Origin: Carya illinoinensis
Taxonomy: Eukaryota > Streptophyta > Magnoliopsida > Fagales > Juglandaceae
Length of the DNA: 64,000 nucleotides
NCBI RefSeq assembly: GCF_018687715.1
Contig: NC_056765.1
Span: 22,057,394 to 22,121,393 of the forward strand
Reading direction: 5' to 3'
Within the stretch, counting starts at the first letter, position 1, and every line of letters begins with the position of its first letter. Under the pieces are notes generated by a model. That model did not search any database and was not told the DNA's origin. It saw only the letters and a list, made by a program, of their open reading frames with translations. Position numbers and translations under genes: made by a program. This document shows, in pieces, positions 12,551 to 26,600 of the stretch.

Positions 12551-14620
12551 TTAACAATGGCTCGATGAGCACATTAGACTCATATGGAACTTCGTGGGCT
12601 TGAGGGAAACCAACGGATTGGTGTCTGCGGGTTTCAAAACGATGAATGAAGTTAAAAACAGATTTCTTGGTGCAAGTTCGTCCAAACCTAGAACAAAACT
12701 ACGAGGGTAAGGGAGGTGTGTACACGAAAAATTTTCCCTTGAGGAAAAGTTCAAAAAGGACAAGGCTAAGGGCGGAATTGTATCAATGCACTTGAAGGTG
12801 CACCTTGCTTCCGATTCACAGTGAATTAGAAATTGACATGCCTTTGGTTCTAGTGATGTGTGATAGATCAACGCTTATCTTTTAAATCGATTTAAGAAAA
12901 ATGTAAAACAACAATAATATGAAAAAGGTGCAGATGAAAGGGAAAGAATGAATTTAAAGGGAAATTAAGCTCACAACATGGTTTAGAGTTTACTAATCAT
13001 CTTTAAGTTGATTAACTCCCTTAAGTCCAGTTAGAAACTTAACAAAGGCTAGATGAGCACATTAGGCGCAATTGGAACTTCTTGGACTTCAGGGAAGCCT
13101 ATGGATTGGTGTGTGCGGGCTTCAATACGATGAATGAAGTTAAAGACAGATTTCTTGGTGCCAATTCGTCCAAACCTAGAACTGAACTACGAAGGTCGGG
13201 GAGGTGTGTGCACGAAGAAGTTTCCCTTGGGGAAAAGGTCAAAAAAGGACAAGGCTAAGGACGAAATTGTACGAATGCACTTGAAGGTGCGCCTAGCTTC
13301 CGATTCGCTGTGAATTGGAAATTGGCATGGCTTTGGTTCTGGTGATGTGTGATAGATCAATGCTAATCTTTTAAATCAATATAAGAATAATGTAAAACAA
13401 CAATATTATCAGAAAGGTGCAGATGAAAGGGAAAGAATGAATTGAAAGGAAAATTAAGCTCAAAATATGGTTTAGAGATTACTAATCATCTTTAAGTTGA
13501 TTAATGCCCCTAAGCCCAGGTAGAAACTTAACAACGGCTCGACGGGCAGATTAGACTCATGTGGAACTAAGTGGGCATGAGAGAAACCAACGGATTGGTG
13601 TGTGTGGGGTTCAATACGATGAATGAAGTTAAGTACAGATTTCTTGGTGCCAATGCGTCCAAACCTAGAACTGAACTACGAAGGTCGGGGAGGTGTGTGC
13701 ACGAAGAAGTTTCCCATGAGGAAAAGGTAAAAAAGGACAAGGCTAACGGCAAAATTGTATGAACGCACTTGAAGGTGCGCCTAGCTTCCGATTCTCTGCG
13801 AATTTAAAATCGACATGGCTTTGGTTCTAGTGATGTGTGATAGATCAAGGCTTATCTTTTAAATCAATGGAAGAATAATGTAAAACAACAATAATATGTA
13901 AAAGGTGCAGATGAAAGGGAAAGAATGAATTTAAATTGAAATTAAGCTTAAAACATGGTTTAGAGATTACTAATGATTTTTAAGTTGATTAACGCGCTTA
14001 AGTCCAGTTAGAAACTTAACAAAGGCTAGATGAGCACATTAGGCGCAAATGGAACTTCTTGGGCTTCAGGGAAGCCAATGGATTGGTGTGTGCAGGCTTC
14101 AATACGATGAATGAAGTTAAAGACAGATTTCTTGGTGCCAATTTGTCCTAACCAGGACTGAACTAAGAAGGTCAGGGAGGTGTGTGCACGAAGAAGTTTC
14201 CCGTGGGGAAAAGGTCAAAAAGGACAAGGCTAAGGGCGAAATTGGTCGAATGCACTTGAAGGTGCGCCTAGCTTCCGATTCGCTGTGAATTTGAAATTGA
14301 CATGGCTTTGGTTCTAGAGAAGTGTGATAGATCAAGGCTAATCTTTTAAATCAATATAAGAATAATGTAAAACAACAATAATCTCAAAAAGGTCCAGATG
14401 AAAGGGAAAGAATGAATTTAAAGGAAAATTAAGCTCAAAATATGATTTAGAGATTACTAATCATCTTTAAGTTGATTAATGCACTTAAGCCCAAGTAGAA
14501 ACTTAACAATGGCTCGACGGGCACATTAGACACATGTGGAACTAAGTGGGCTTGAGACAAACCAACAGATTGGTGTGTGCGGGCTTCAATACGATGAACG
14601 AAGTTAAATACAGTTTTCTT

Positions 14621-17600
14621 GGTGGCAATTCGTCCAACCCTAGAACTGAACTACAAAGGTCAGGGAGGTGTGTGCACGAAGAAGTTTCCCTTGAGAAAAA
14701 GGTCAAAAAGGATAAGGCTAAGGGCAAAATTGTACGAATGTACCTGAAGATGCGCCTAGCTTCCGATTCGCTGTGAATTGGAAATTGACATGGCTTTGGT
14801 TCTAGTGATGTGTGATAGATCAAGGCTAATCTTTTAAATCAATATAAAAATAATGTAAAACAACAATAATATCAAAAAGGTGCAGATGCAAGGGAAATAA
14901 TGAATTTAAAGGGAAATTAAGTTCAAAATATGGTTTAGAGATTAGTAATCATATTTAAGTTCATTAATGCACTTAAGCCTAGTTAGAAACTTAACAATGG
15001 CCCGATGAGCTCAATAAACTCATATGGAACTTCGTGGGCTTGAGGGAAACCAACGGATTGGTGTGTGCGGGTTTCAATACGATAAATGAAGTTAAAGACA
15101 GATTTCTTGGTGCCAGTTCGTCCAAACCTAGAACTGAACTACGAGGGTCAGGGAGGTGTGTACACGAAGAATTTTCCCTTGAGGAAAAGTTCAAAAAGGA
15201 CAAGGCTAAGGGTGAAATTGTACGAATGCACTTGAAGGTTCGCCTAGCTACCGATTCTCTGTGAATTGGAAATTGACATGGCTTTGGTTCTAGTGATGAG
15301 TGATAGATCAAGGCTAATCTTTTAAATCAATATTAGAATAATGCAAAACACCAATAATATCAAAAAGGTGCAGATGAAAGGGAAAGAATGAATTTAAAGG
15401 AAAATTAAGCTCAAAATATGGTTTAGAGATTGCTAATCATCTTTAAGTTGATTAATGCACTTAAGCCTAGGTAGAAACTTAACAATGGCTCGATGGGCAC
15501 ATTAGACTCATGTGGAACTTCATGGGCTTGAGGGAAACCAACGGTTGGTGTGTGCGGGTGTCAATACGATGAATGAAGTTCAAGACAGATTTCTTGGTGC
15601 GAAATTGTACGAATGCACTTGTAGGTGCGCCTAGCTTCCGATTCACTGTGAATTTGAAATTCACATGGCTTTGGTTCTAGTGATGTGTGGCAGATCAAGG
15701 CTAATCTTTGAAATAAATATAAGCATAATGTAAAACAACAATAATTTGAAAAAGGTATCGATGAAAGGGAAATATTGAATTTAAAGGGAAATTAAGCTCA
15801 AACCACGGTTTAGAGATTACTAATCATCTTTAAGTTGATTAATGCGCTTAATCCTAGTTAGAAACTTAACAAAGGATAGATGAGCACATTAGGTAGAAGT
15901 GAAACTTCTTGGGCTTCAGGGAAGCCAATGGATCGGTGTGTACGATGAATGAAGTTAAAGACCGATTTCTTGGTGCCAATTAGTCCAAACCTAGAACTGA
16001 ACTAAGAAGATCATGGGGGTGTGTGCACGAAGAAATTTCCCATGGGAAAAAGGTCAAAAAGCACAAGGCTAAGAGCGAAATTGCACGAATGCACTTGAAG
16101 GTGTGCCTAGCTTCCGATTCGTAGTGAATTGAGAATTGGCATGGCTTTGGTTCCAGTGATGTTTGATAGATCAAGGCTAATCTTTTAACTCAATGTAAGA
16201 ATAGTGTAAAACAACAATAATATGAAAAAGGTGCAGATGAAATGGAAAGAATGAATTTGAAGGGAAATTAAGCTCAAACATCTTTAAGTTGATTAATGCA
16301 CTTAAGCCTAGTTAGAAACTTAACAAAGGCTACATGAGCACATTAGACTCATGTGGAACTTCTTGGGCTTGAGGGGAACAAACGGATTGGTGTGTGTAGG
16401 TTTCAATACGATAAATGAAGTTAAAGACAGATTTCTTGGTGCCAATTCGTCCAAACCTAGAATTGAAACTACGAAGGTCAGGGAGTTGTGTGCACGAAGA
16501 AGTTTCCCTTGAGGAAAAGGTCAAAAAGGACAAGGCTAAGGGCAAAATTGTACGAATGTACTTGAAGATGCACCGAGCTTCCGATTCTCTGTAAATTGAA
16601 AATTGACATGGCTTTGGTTCTAGTGATGTGTGATAGATCAAGGCTAATCTTTTAAATCAATATAAAAATAATGTAAAACAACAATAATATCAAAAAGGCG
16701 CAGATGCAAGGGAAATAATGAATTTAAAGGGAAATTAAGCTCAAGATATGGTTTAGAGATTAGTAATCATCTTTAAGTTGATTAATGCACTTAAGCCTAG
16801 TTAGAAACTTAACAATGGCCCGATGAGCACATTAGGCGCACGTGGAACTTCTTGGACTTCAGGGAAGCCAATGGATTGGTGTGTGCGGGCTTCAATACGA
16901 TGAATGAAGTTAAAGACAAATTTCTTGGTGCCAATTTTTCCAAACCTAGAACTGAACTAAGAAGGTCAGGGAGTTGCGTGCACGAAGAAGTTTCCCTTAG
17001 GGAAAAGGTCAAAAACGACAAGGCTAAGGGCGAAATTGTACGAATGCACTTGAAGGTGCGCCTAGCTTCCGATTCGTTGTGAATTGGAAATTGACATGGC
17101 TTTGGTTCTAGTGATGTGTGATAGATCAAGGCTAATCTTTTAAATCAATATAAGAATAATATAAAACAACAATAATATCAAAAAGGTGCAGATGAAAGGG
17201 AAAGAATGAATTTAAAGATAAATTAAGCTCAAAATATGGTTTAGAGATTACTAATCATCTTTAAGTTGATTAATGCCCTTAAGCCCAGGTAGAAACTTAA
17301 CAACGGCTCGACGGGCACATTAGACTCATGTGGAACTAAGTGGGCATGAGAGAAACCAACGGATTGGTGTGTGTGGGCTTCAATACGATGAATGAAGTTA
17401 AGTACAGATTTCTTGGTGCCAATGCGTCCAAACCTAGAACTGAACTATGAAGGTCAGGGAGGTGTGTGCACGAAGAAGTTTCCCATGAGGAAAAGGTCAA
17501 AAAGGACAAGGCTAACGGCAAAATTGTACGAACGCACTTGAAGGTGCGCCTAGCTTCCGATTCTCTGTGAATTTGAAATCGACATGGCTTTGGTTCTAGT

Positions 17601-20600
17601 GATGTGTGATAGATCAAGGCTTATCTTTTAAATCAATGGAAGAATAATGTAAAGCAACAATAATATGTAAAAGGTGCAGATGAAAGGGAAAGAATGAATT
17701 TAAATTGAAATTAAGCTCAAAACATGGTTTAGAGATTACTAATGATTTTTAAGTTGATTAACGCGCTTAAGTCCGGTTAGAAACTTAACAAAGGCTAGAT
17801 GAGCACATTAGGCGCAAATGGAACTTCTTGGGCTTCAGGGAAGCCAATGGATTGGTGTGTGCAGGCTTCAATACGATGAATGAAGTTAAAGACAGATTTC
17901 ATGATGCCAATTTGTCCAAACTAGGACTGAACTAAGAAGGTCAGGGAGGTGTGTGCATGAAGAAGTTTCCCTTGGGGAAAAGGTCAAAAAGGACAAGGCT
18001 TTGGTTCTAGAGACGTGTGATAGATTAAGGCTAATCTTTGAAATCAATATAAGAATAATGTAAAACAACAATAATCTCAAAAAGGTCCAGATGAAAGGGA
18101 AAGAATGAATTTAAAGGAAAATTAAGCTCAAAATATGGTTTAGAGATTACTAATCATCTTTAAGTTGATTAATGCACTTAAGCCGAGGTAGAAACTTAAC
18201 AACGGCTCGACGGGCACATTAGACACATGTGGAACTAAGTGGGCTTGAGACAAACCAACGGATTGGTCTGTGCGGGCTTCAATACGATGAACGAAGTTAA
18301 ATACAGTTTTCTTGGTGGCAATTCGTCCAAACCTAGAACTGAACTACGAAGGTCAGGGAGGTGTGTGCACGAAGAAGTTTCCCTTGAGGAAAAGCTCAGA
18401 AACGACAAGGCCAAGGGCGAAATTGTATGGATGCACTTGAAGGTGCACCTAGCTTCCTATTCTCTGTGAATTTGAAATTGACATGGCTTTGGTTCTGGTG
18501 GTGTGTGATAGAACAAGGCTTATCTTTCAAATCAATGCAAGAATAATGTAAAACAACAATAATATAAAAAAGGTGCAGATGAAAGGGAAAGAATGAATTT
18601 AAAGGAGAATTAAGCTCAAAATATGGTTTAGAGATTACTAATCATCTTTAAGTTGATTAATGCACTTAAGCCTAGGTAGAAACTTAACAATGGCTCGAGG
18701 GGCACATTAGACTCATGTGGAACTTCTTGGGCTTGAGGGAAACCAACGGTTGGTGTGTGCGGGTTTCAATACGATGAATGAAGGTAAAGACAGATTTTTT
18801 GGTGCCAATTCGTCCAAACCTAGAACTGAACTACGAGGGTCAGGGAGGTGTGTGCACGAACAAGTTTCCCTTGGGGAAAAGGTCAAAAAGGACAAGGCTA
18901 AGGGCGAAAATGTACGAATGCACTCGAAGGTGCGCCTAGCTTTCGATTCATTGTGAATTGAAAATTGACATGGCTTTGGTTCTAGTGATGTGTGATAGAT
19001 CAAGGCTTATCTTTTAAATCAATGTAAGAATAATGTAAAACAAAAATAATATGTAAAAGGCGCAGATGGAGGGGAAAGAATGAATTTAAATTGAAATTAA
19101 GCTCAAGACATGGTTTAGAGATTACTAATCATTTTTAAGTTGATTAATGCGCTTAAGTCCAGTTAGAAAGTTAACAAAGGCTAGATGAGCACATTAGGCA
19201 CAAGTGGAACTTCTTGGGCTTCAAGGAAGCTAATGGAATGGTGTGTGCGGGCTTGAATACGATGAATGAAGTTAAAGACAGATTTCTTGGTACCAGTTCG
19301 TCCAAACCTAGAACTGAACTACGAGGGTCAGGGAGGTGTGTACACGAAGAATTTTCCCTTGAGGAAAAGTTCAAAAAGGACAAGGCTAAGGGCGAAATTG
19401 TACGAATGCACTTGAAGGTTCGCCTAGCTACCGATTCTCTGCGAATTGGAAATTGACATGGCTTTGGTTCTAGTGATGTGTGATAGATCAAGGCTAATCT
19501 TTTAAATCAATATAAGAATAATGTAAAACAAAAATAATAGCAAAAAGGTGCAGATGAAAGGGAAAGAATGAATTTAAAGGAAAATTAAGCTGAAAATATG
19601 GTTTAGAGATTACTAATCATCTTTAAGTTGATTAATGCACTTAAGCCTAGTTAGAAACTTAACAATGGCTAGATGAGCACATTAGACTCATGTGGAACTT
19701 CTTGGGCTTGGGGGGAACCAACGGATTGGTGTGTGCAGGTTTCAATACGGTAAATGAAGTTAAAGACAGATTTCTTGGTGCCAATTCGTCCAAAGCTAGA
19801 ACTAAACTACAAGGGTCAGGGAGGTGTGTGCACGAAGAAATTTCCCTTGGGGAAAAGGTCAAAAAGGACAAGGCTAAGGGCGAAATTGTACGAATGCACT
19901 TGAAATTGCATCGAGCTTCTGATTCGCTGTGAATTTGAAATTGACATGGCCTTGGTTCTAGTGATGTGTGATAGATCAAGGCTTATCTTTTAAATCAATG
20001 TAAGAATAATGTAAAATAACAACAATATCAAAAAGGTACAGATGAAAGGGAAAGAATGAATTTAAAGGGAAATTAAGTTCAAAATATGGTTTAGAGATTA
20101 CTAATCATCTTTAATTTGATTAATGCACTTAAGCCTAGTCAGAAACTTAACAATGGCTAGATGAGCACATTAGACTCATGTGGAACTTCTTGGACATGAG
20201 GGGAATGAACGGATTGGTGTGTGCAGGTTTCAATACGATAAATGAAGTTAAAGACAGATTTCTTGGTGCCAATTCGTCCAAAGCTAGAACTGAACTGCGA
20301 GGGTCAGGGAGGTGTGTACACGAAGAATTTTCCCTTGAGGAAAAGTTCAAAAAGGACAAGCCTAAGGGCGAAATTGTACAAATGCACTTGAAGGTTCGCC
20401 TAGCTACCGATTCTCTGCGAAATTGAAATTGACATGGCTTTGGTTCTAGTGATGAGTGATAGATCAAGGCTAATCTTTTAAATCAATATTAGAATAATGC
20501 AAAACACCAATAATATCAAAACGGTGCAGCTGAAAGGGAAAGAATGAATTTAAAGGAAAATTAAGCACAAAATATGGTTTAGAGATTGCTAATCATCTTT

Positions 20601-23600
20601 AAGTTGATTAATGCACTTAAGCCTAGGTAGAAACTTAACAATGGCTCGATGGGCACATTAGACTCATGTGGAACTTCATGGGCTTGAGGGAAACCAACGG
20701 TTGGTGTGTGCGGGTGTCAATACGATGAATGAAGTTAAAGACAGATTTCTTGGTGCCAATTCGTCCAAACTTAGAACTGAACTACGAAGGTCAGGGAGGT
20801 GTGTGCACGAAGAAGTTTCCGTTGGGGAAAAGGTCAAAAAGGACAAGGCTAAGAGCGAAATTGTACGAATGCACTTGAAGGTGCGCCTAGCTTCCGATTC
20901 ACTATGAATTTGAAATTCACAAGGCTTTGGTTCTAGTAATGAGTGATAGATCAAGGCTAATCTTTGAAATAAATGTAAGCATAATGTAAAACAACAATAA
21001 TTTGAAAAAGGTATAGATGAAAGGGAAATATTGAGTTTAAAGGGAAATTCAGCTCAAACCACGGTTTAGAGATTACTAATCATCTTTAAGTTGATTAATG
21101 CGCTTAATCCTAGTTAGAAACCTAACAAAGGATAGATGAGCACATTAGGCGCAAGTGAAACTTCTTGGGCTTCAGGGAAGCCAATGGATTGGTGTGTGTG
21201 GGCTTCAATACGATGAATGAAGTTAAAGACCCATTTCTTGGTGCCAATTTGTCCAAACCTAGAACTGAACTAAGAAGATCATGGGGGTGTGTGCACGAAG
21301 AAATTTCCCTTGGGGAAAAGGTCAAAAAGGACAAGGCTAAGGGCGAAATTGCATGAATGCACTTGAAGGTGCACCTAGCTTCCGATTCGTAGTGAATTGA
21401 AAATTGGCATGGCTTTGGTTCCAGTGATGTGTGATAGATCAAGGCTAATCTTTTAACTCAATGTAAGAATAGTGTAAAACAACAATAACATGAAAAAGGT
21501 GCAGATGAAATGGAAAGAATGAATTTGAAGGGAAATTAAGCTCAAAACATGGTCTAGAGATTACTAATCATCTTTAAGTTGATTAATGCACTTAAGCCTA
21601 GTTAGAAACTTAACAGTGGCTAGATGAGCACATTAGACTCATGTGGAACTTCTTGGACATGAGGGGAACGAACGGATTGGTGTGTGCAGGTTTCAATACG
21701 ATAAATGAAGTTAAAGACAAATTTCTTGGTGCCAATTCGTCCAAAGCTAGAACTGAACTGCGAGGGTCAGGGAGGTGTGTACACGAAGAATTTTCCCTTG
21801 AGGAAAAGTTCAAAAAGGACAAGCCTAAGGGCAAAATTGTACGAATGCACTTGAAGGTTCGCCTAGCTACCGATTCTCTGCGAAATTGAAATTGACATGG
21901 CTTTGGTTCTAGTGATGAGTGATAGATCAAGGCTAATCTTTTAAATCAATATTAGAATAATGCAAAACACCAATAATATCAAAACGGTGCAGATTAAAGG
22001 GAAAGAATGAATTTAAAGGAAAATTAAGCACAAAATATGGTTTAGAGATTGCTAATCATCTTTAAGTTGATTAATGCACTTAAGCCTAGGTAGAAACTTA
22101 ACAATGGCTCGATGGGCACATTAGACTCATCTGGAACTTCATGGGCTTGAGGGAAACCAACGGTTGGTGTGTGCGGGTGTCAATACGATGAATGAAGTTA
22201 AAGACAGATTTCTTGGTGCCAATTCGTCCAAACCTAGAACTGAACTACGAAGGTCAGGGAGGTGTGTGCGCGAAGAAGTTTCCGTTGGGGAAAAGGTCAA
22301 AAAGGACAAGGCTAAGAGCGAAATTGTACGAATGCACTTGAAGGTGCGCCTAGCTTCCGATTCACTATGAATTTGAAATTCACATGGCTTTGGTTCTAGG
22401 AATGAGTGATAGATCAAGGCTAATCTTTGAAATAAATGTAAGCATAATGTAAAACAACAATAATTTGAAAAAGGTATAGATGAAAGGGAAATATTGAATT
22501 TAAAGGGAAATTCAGCTCAAACCACGGTTTAGAGATTACTAATCATCTTTAAGTTGATTAATGCGCTTAATCCTAGTTAGAAACCTAACAAAGGATAGAT
22601 GAGCACATTAGGCGCAAGTGAAACTTCTTGGGCTTCAGGGAAGCCAATGGATTGGTGTGTGCGGGCTTCAATACGATGAATGAAGTTAAAGACCCATTTC
22701 TTGGTGCCAATTCGTCCAAACCTAGAACTGAACTAAGAAGATCATGGGGGTGTGTGCACGAAGAAATTTCCCTTGGGAAAAAGGTCAAAAAGGACAAGGC
22801 TAAGGGCGAAATTGCAAGAATGCACTTGAAGGTGCACCTAGCTTCCGATTCGTAGTGAATTGAAAATTGGCATGGCTTTGGTTCCAGTGATGTGTGATAG
22901 ATCAAGGCTAATCTTTTAACTCAATGTAAGAATAGTGTAAAACAACAATAATATGAAAAAGGTGCAGATGAAATGCAAAGAATGAATTTGAAGGGAAATT
23001 AAGCTCAAAACATGGTTTAGAGATTACTAATCATCTTTAAGTTGATTAATGCACTTAAGCCTAGTTAGAAACTTAACAGTGGCTAGATGAGCACATTAGA
23101 CTCATGTGGAACTTCTTGGGCTTGAGGGGAACCAACGGATTGGTGAGTGCAGGTTTCAATACGTTAAATGAAGTTAAAGACAGATTTCTTGCTGCCAATT
23201 CGTCCAAAGCTAGAACTGAACTACGAGGGTCAGGGAGGTGTGTGCACGAAGAAATTTCCCTTGGGGAAAAGGTCAAAAAGGACAAGGCTAAGCGCGAAAT
23301 TGTACGAATGCACTTGAAATTGCACCGAGCTTCTGATTCGCTGTGAATTTGAAATTGACATGGCCTTGGTTCTAGTAATGTGTGATAGATCAAGGCTTAT
23401 CTTTTAAATCAATGTAAGAATAGTGTAAAACAACAACAATATGAAAAAGGTGCAGATGAAAGGGAAAGAATGAATTTAAAGGGAATTTAAGCTCAAAATA
23501 TGGTTTAGAGATTAGTAATCATCTTTAAGTTCATTAATGCACTTAAGCCTAGTTAGAAACATAACAATGGCCCGATGAGCACATTAGGCGCAAGTGGAAC

Positions 23601-26600
23601 TTCTTGGACTTCAGGGAAGCCAATGGATCGGTGTGTGCGGGCTTCAATACGATGAATGAAGTTACAGAAAATTTCTTGGTGCCAATTTTTCCAAACCTAG
23701 AACTGAACTAAGAAGGTCACGGAGGTGTGTGCACGAAGAAGTTTCCCTTGGGGAAAAGGTCAAAAAGGACAAGGCTAAGGGCGAAATTGTACGAATACAC
23801 TTGAAGGTGCGCCTAGCTTCCGATTCGCTGTGAATTGGAAATTGACATGGCTTTGGTTCTAGTGATGTGTGATAGATCAAGGCTAATCTTTTAAATCAAT
23901 ATAAAAATAATGTAAAACAACAATAAGATCAAAAAGGTGCAGATGCAAGGGAAATAATGAATTTAATGGGAAATTAAGCTCAAAATATGGTTTAGATATT
24001 AGTAATCATCTTTAAGTTGATTAATGCACTTAAGCCTAGTTAGAAAGTTAACAATGGCCCGATGAGCACATTAGGCGCAAGTGGAACTTCTTGGACTTCA
24101 GGGAAGGCAATGTATTGGTGTGTGCGGGTTTCAATACGATGAATGAAGTTAAAGACTGATTTCTTGGTGCCAATTCGTCCAAACCTAGAACTGAACTACG
24201 AAGGTCAGGGAGGTGTGTGCACGAAGAAGTTTCCCTTGGGGAAAAGGTCAAAAAGGACAAGGTTAAGTGCGAAATTGTACGAATGCACTTGAAGGTGCGC
24301 CTAGCTTCCGATTCGCCGTGAATTGGAAATTGACATGGCTTTGGTTCTAGTGATGTGTGATAGATCAAGGCTAATCTTTTAAATCAATATAAGAATAATG
24401 TAAAACAACAATAATATCAAACAGGTGCTAATGAAAGGGAAAGAATGAATTTAAATTGAAATTAAGCTCAAAATATAGTTTAGAGATTATTAATCATCTT
24501 TAAGTTGATTAATGCCCTTAAGCCCAGGTAGAAACTTAACAACGGCTCGACGGGCACATTAGACTCGTGTGGAACTAAGAGGGCATGAGAGAAACCAACG
24601 GATTGGTGTGTGTGGGATTCAATACGATGAATGAAGTTAAGTACAGATTTTTTGGTGCCAATGCGTCCAAACCTTGAACTGAACTATGAAGGTCAGGGAG
24701 GTGTGTGCATGAAGAAGTTTCCCATGAGGAAAAGGTCAAAAAGGACAAGGCTAACAGCAAAATTGTACGAACGCACTTGAAGGTGCGCCTAGCTTCCGAT
24801 TCTCTGTGAATTTGAAATCGACATGGCTTTGGTTCTAGTGATGTGTGATAGATCAAGGCTTATCTTTTAAATCAATGGAAGAATAATGTAAAACAACAAT
24901 AATATGTAAAAGGTGCAGATGAAAGGGAAAGACGAATTTAAATTGAAATTAAGCTCAAAACATGGTTTAGAGATTACTAATGATTTTTAAGTTGATTAAC
25001 GCGCTTAAGTCCAGTTAGAAACTTAACAAAGGCCCGATGAGCACATTAGGCGCAAGTCGAACTTCTTGGACTTCAGGGAAGCCAATGGATTGGTGTGTGC
25101 AGGCTTCAATACGATGAATGAAGTTGAAGACAGATTTCTTGGTGCCAATTTGTCCAAACTAGGACTGAACTAAGAAGGTCAGGGAGGTGTGTGCACGAAG
25201 AAGTTTCCCTTGGGGAAAAGGTCAAAAAGGACAAGGCTAAGGGCGAAATTGTACGAATACACTTGAAGGTGCGCCTAGCTTCCGATTCGCTGTGAATTGG
25301 AGATTGACATGGCTTTGGTTCTAGTGATGTGTGATAGATCAAGGCTAATCTTTTAAATCAATATAAGAATAATGGAAAACAACAATAATATCAAAAAGGT
25401 GCAGATGGAAGGGCAAGAATGAATTTAATGGGAAATTAAGCTCAAAATATGGTTTAGAGATTACAAATCATCTTTAAGTTGATTAATGCACTTAAGCCTA
25501 GTTAGAAAGTTAACAATGGCTAGATGAGCACATTAGACTCATGTGGAACTTCTTGGGCTTGAGGGAAACCAACGGATTGGTGTGTGCGGGTTTCAATACG
25601 ATGAATGAAGTTAAAGACTGATTTCTTGGTGCCAATTCGTCCAAACCTAGAACTGAACTACGAAGGTCAGGGAGGTGTGTGCACGAAGAAGTTTCCCTTG
25701 AGGAAAAGGTCAAAAAGGACAAGGCTAAGGGCAAAATTGTACGAATGCACTTGAAGGTGCGCGTAGCTTCCGATTCGCTGTGAATTGGAAATTGACATGG
25801 CTTTGGTTCTAGTGATGTGTGATAGATCAAGGCTAATCTTTTAAATCAATATAAGAATAATGCAAACCAACAATAATATCGAAAAGTTGCAGATAAAATA
25901 TGGTTTAGAGATTAGTAATCATCTTTAAGTTGATTAATGCACTTTAGCCTAGTTAGAAACTTAACAATGGCTCGATGAGCACATTAGACTCATATGGAAC
26001 TTCGTGGGCTTGAGGGAAACCAACGGATTGGTGTCTGCGGGTTTCAAAACGATGAATGAAGTTAAAAACAGATTTCTTGGTGCAAGTTCGTCCAAACCTA
26101 GAACAAAACTACGAGGGTAAGGGAGGTGTGTACACGAAAAATTTTCCCTTGAGGAAAAGTTCAAAAAGGACAAGGCTAAGGGCGGAATTGTATCAATGCA
26201 CTTGAAGGTGCACCTTGCTTCCGATTCACAGTGAATTAGAAATTGACATGCCTTTGGTTCTAGTGATGTGTGATAGATCAACGCTTATCTTTTAAATCGA
26301 TTTAAGAAAAATGTAAAACAACAATAATATGAAAAAGGTGCAGATGAAAGGGAAAGAATGAATTTAAAGGGAAATTAAGCTCACAACATGGTTTAGAGTT
26401 TACTAATCATCTTTAAGTTGATTAACTCCCTTAAGTCCAGTTAGAAACTTAACAAAGGCTAGATGAGCACATTAGGCGCAATTGGAACTTCTTGGACTTC
26501 AGGGAAGCCTATGGATTGGTGTGTGCGGGCTTCAATACGATGAATGAAGTTAAAGACAGATTTCTTGGTGCCAATTCGTCCAAACCTAGAACTGAACTAC

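Larger units (their letters stand above)
1211..14620 (+). repeat. 28-monomer tandem duplication, copy 1 (13,410 bp)
   Basis: Near-identical to 14621-28030 at a constant offset of 13,410 bp. Monomer starts, truncated units and local variants all recur at that offset. The left breakpoint lies inside a monomer: sequence upstream of about 1211 differs from its counterpart near 14621, while sequence downstream, beginning with GGTGGCAATTCGTCCAACCC, is shared. Differences noticed between copies are 2687 A to 16097 G, 2689 G to 16099 A, and 10587 C to 23997 T. The length is 28 monomers minus internal deletions. The breakpoint is exact only to about 20 bp because of shared sequence. Confidence 0.93.
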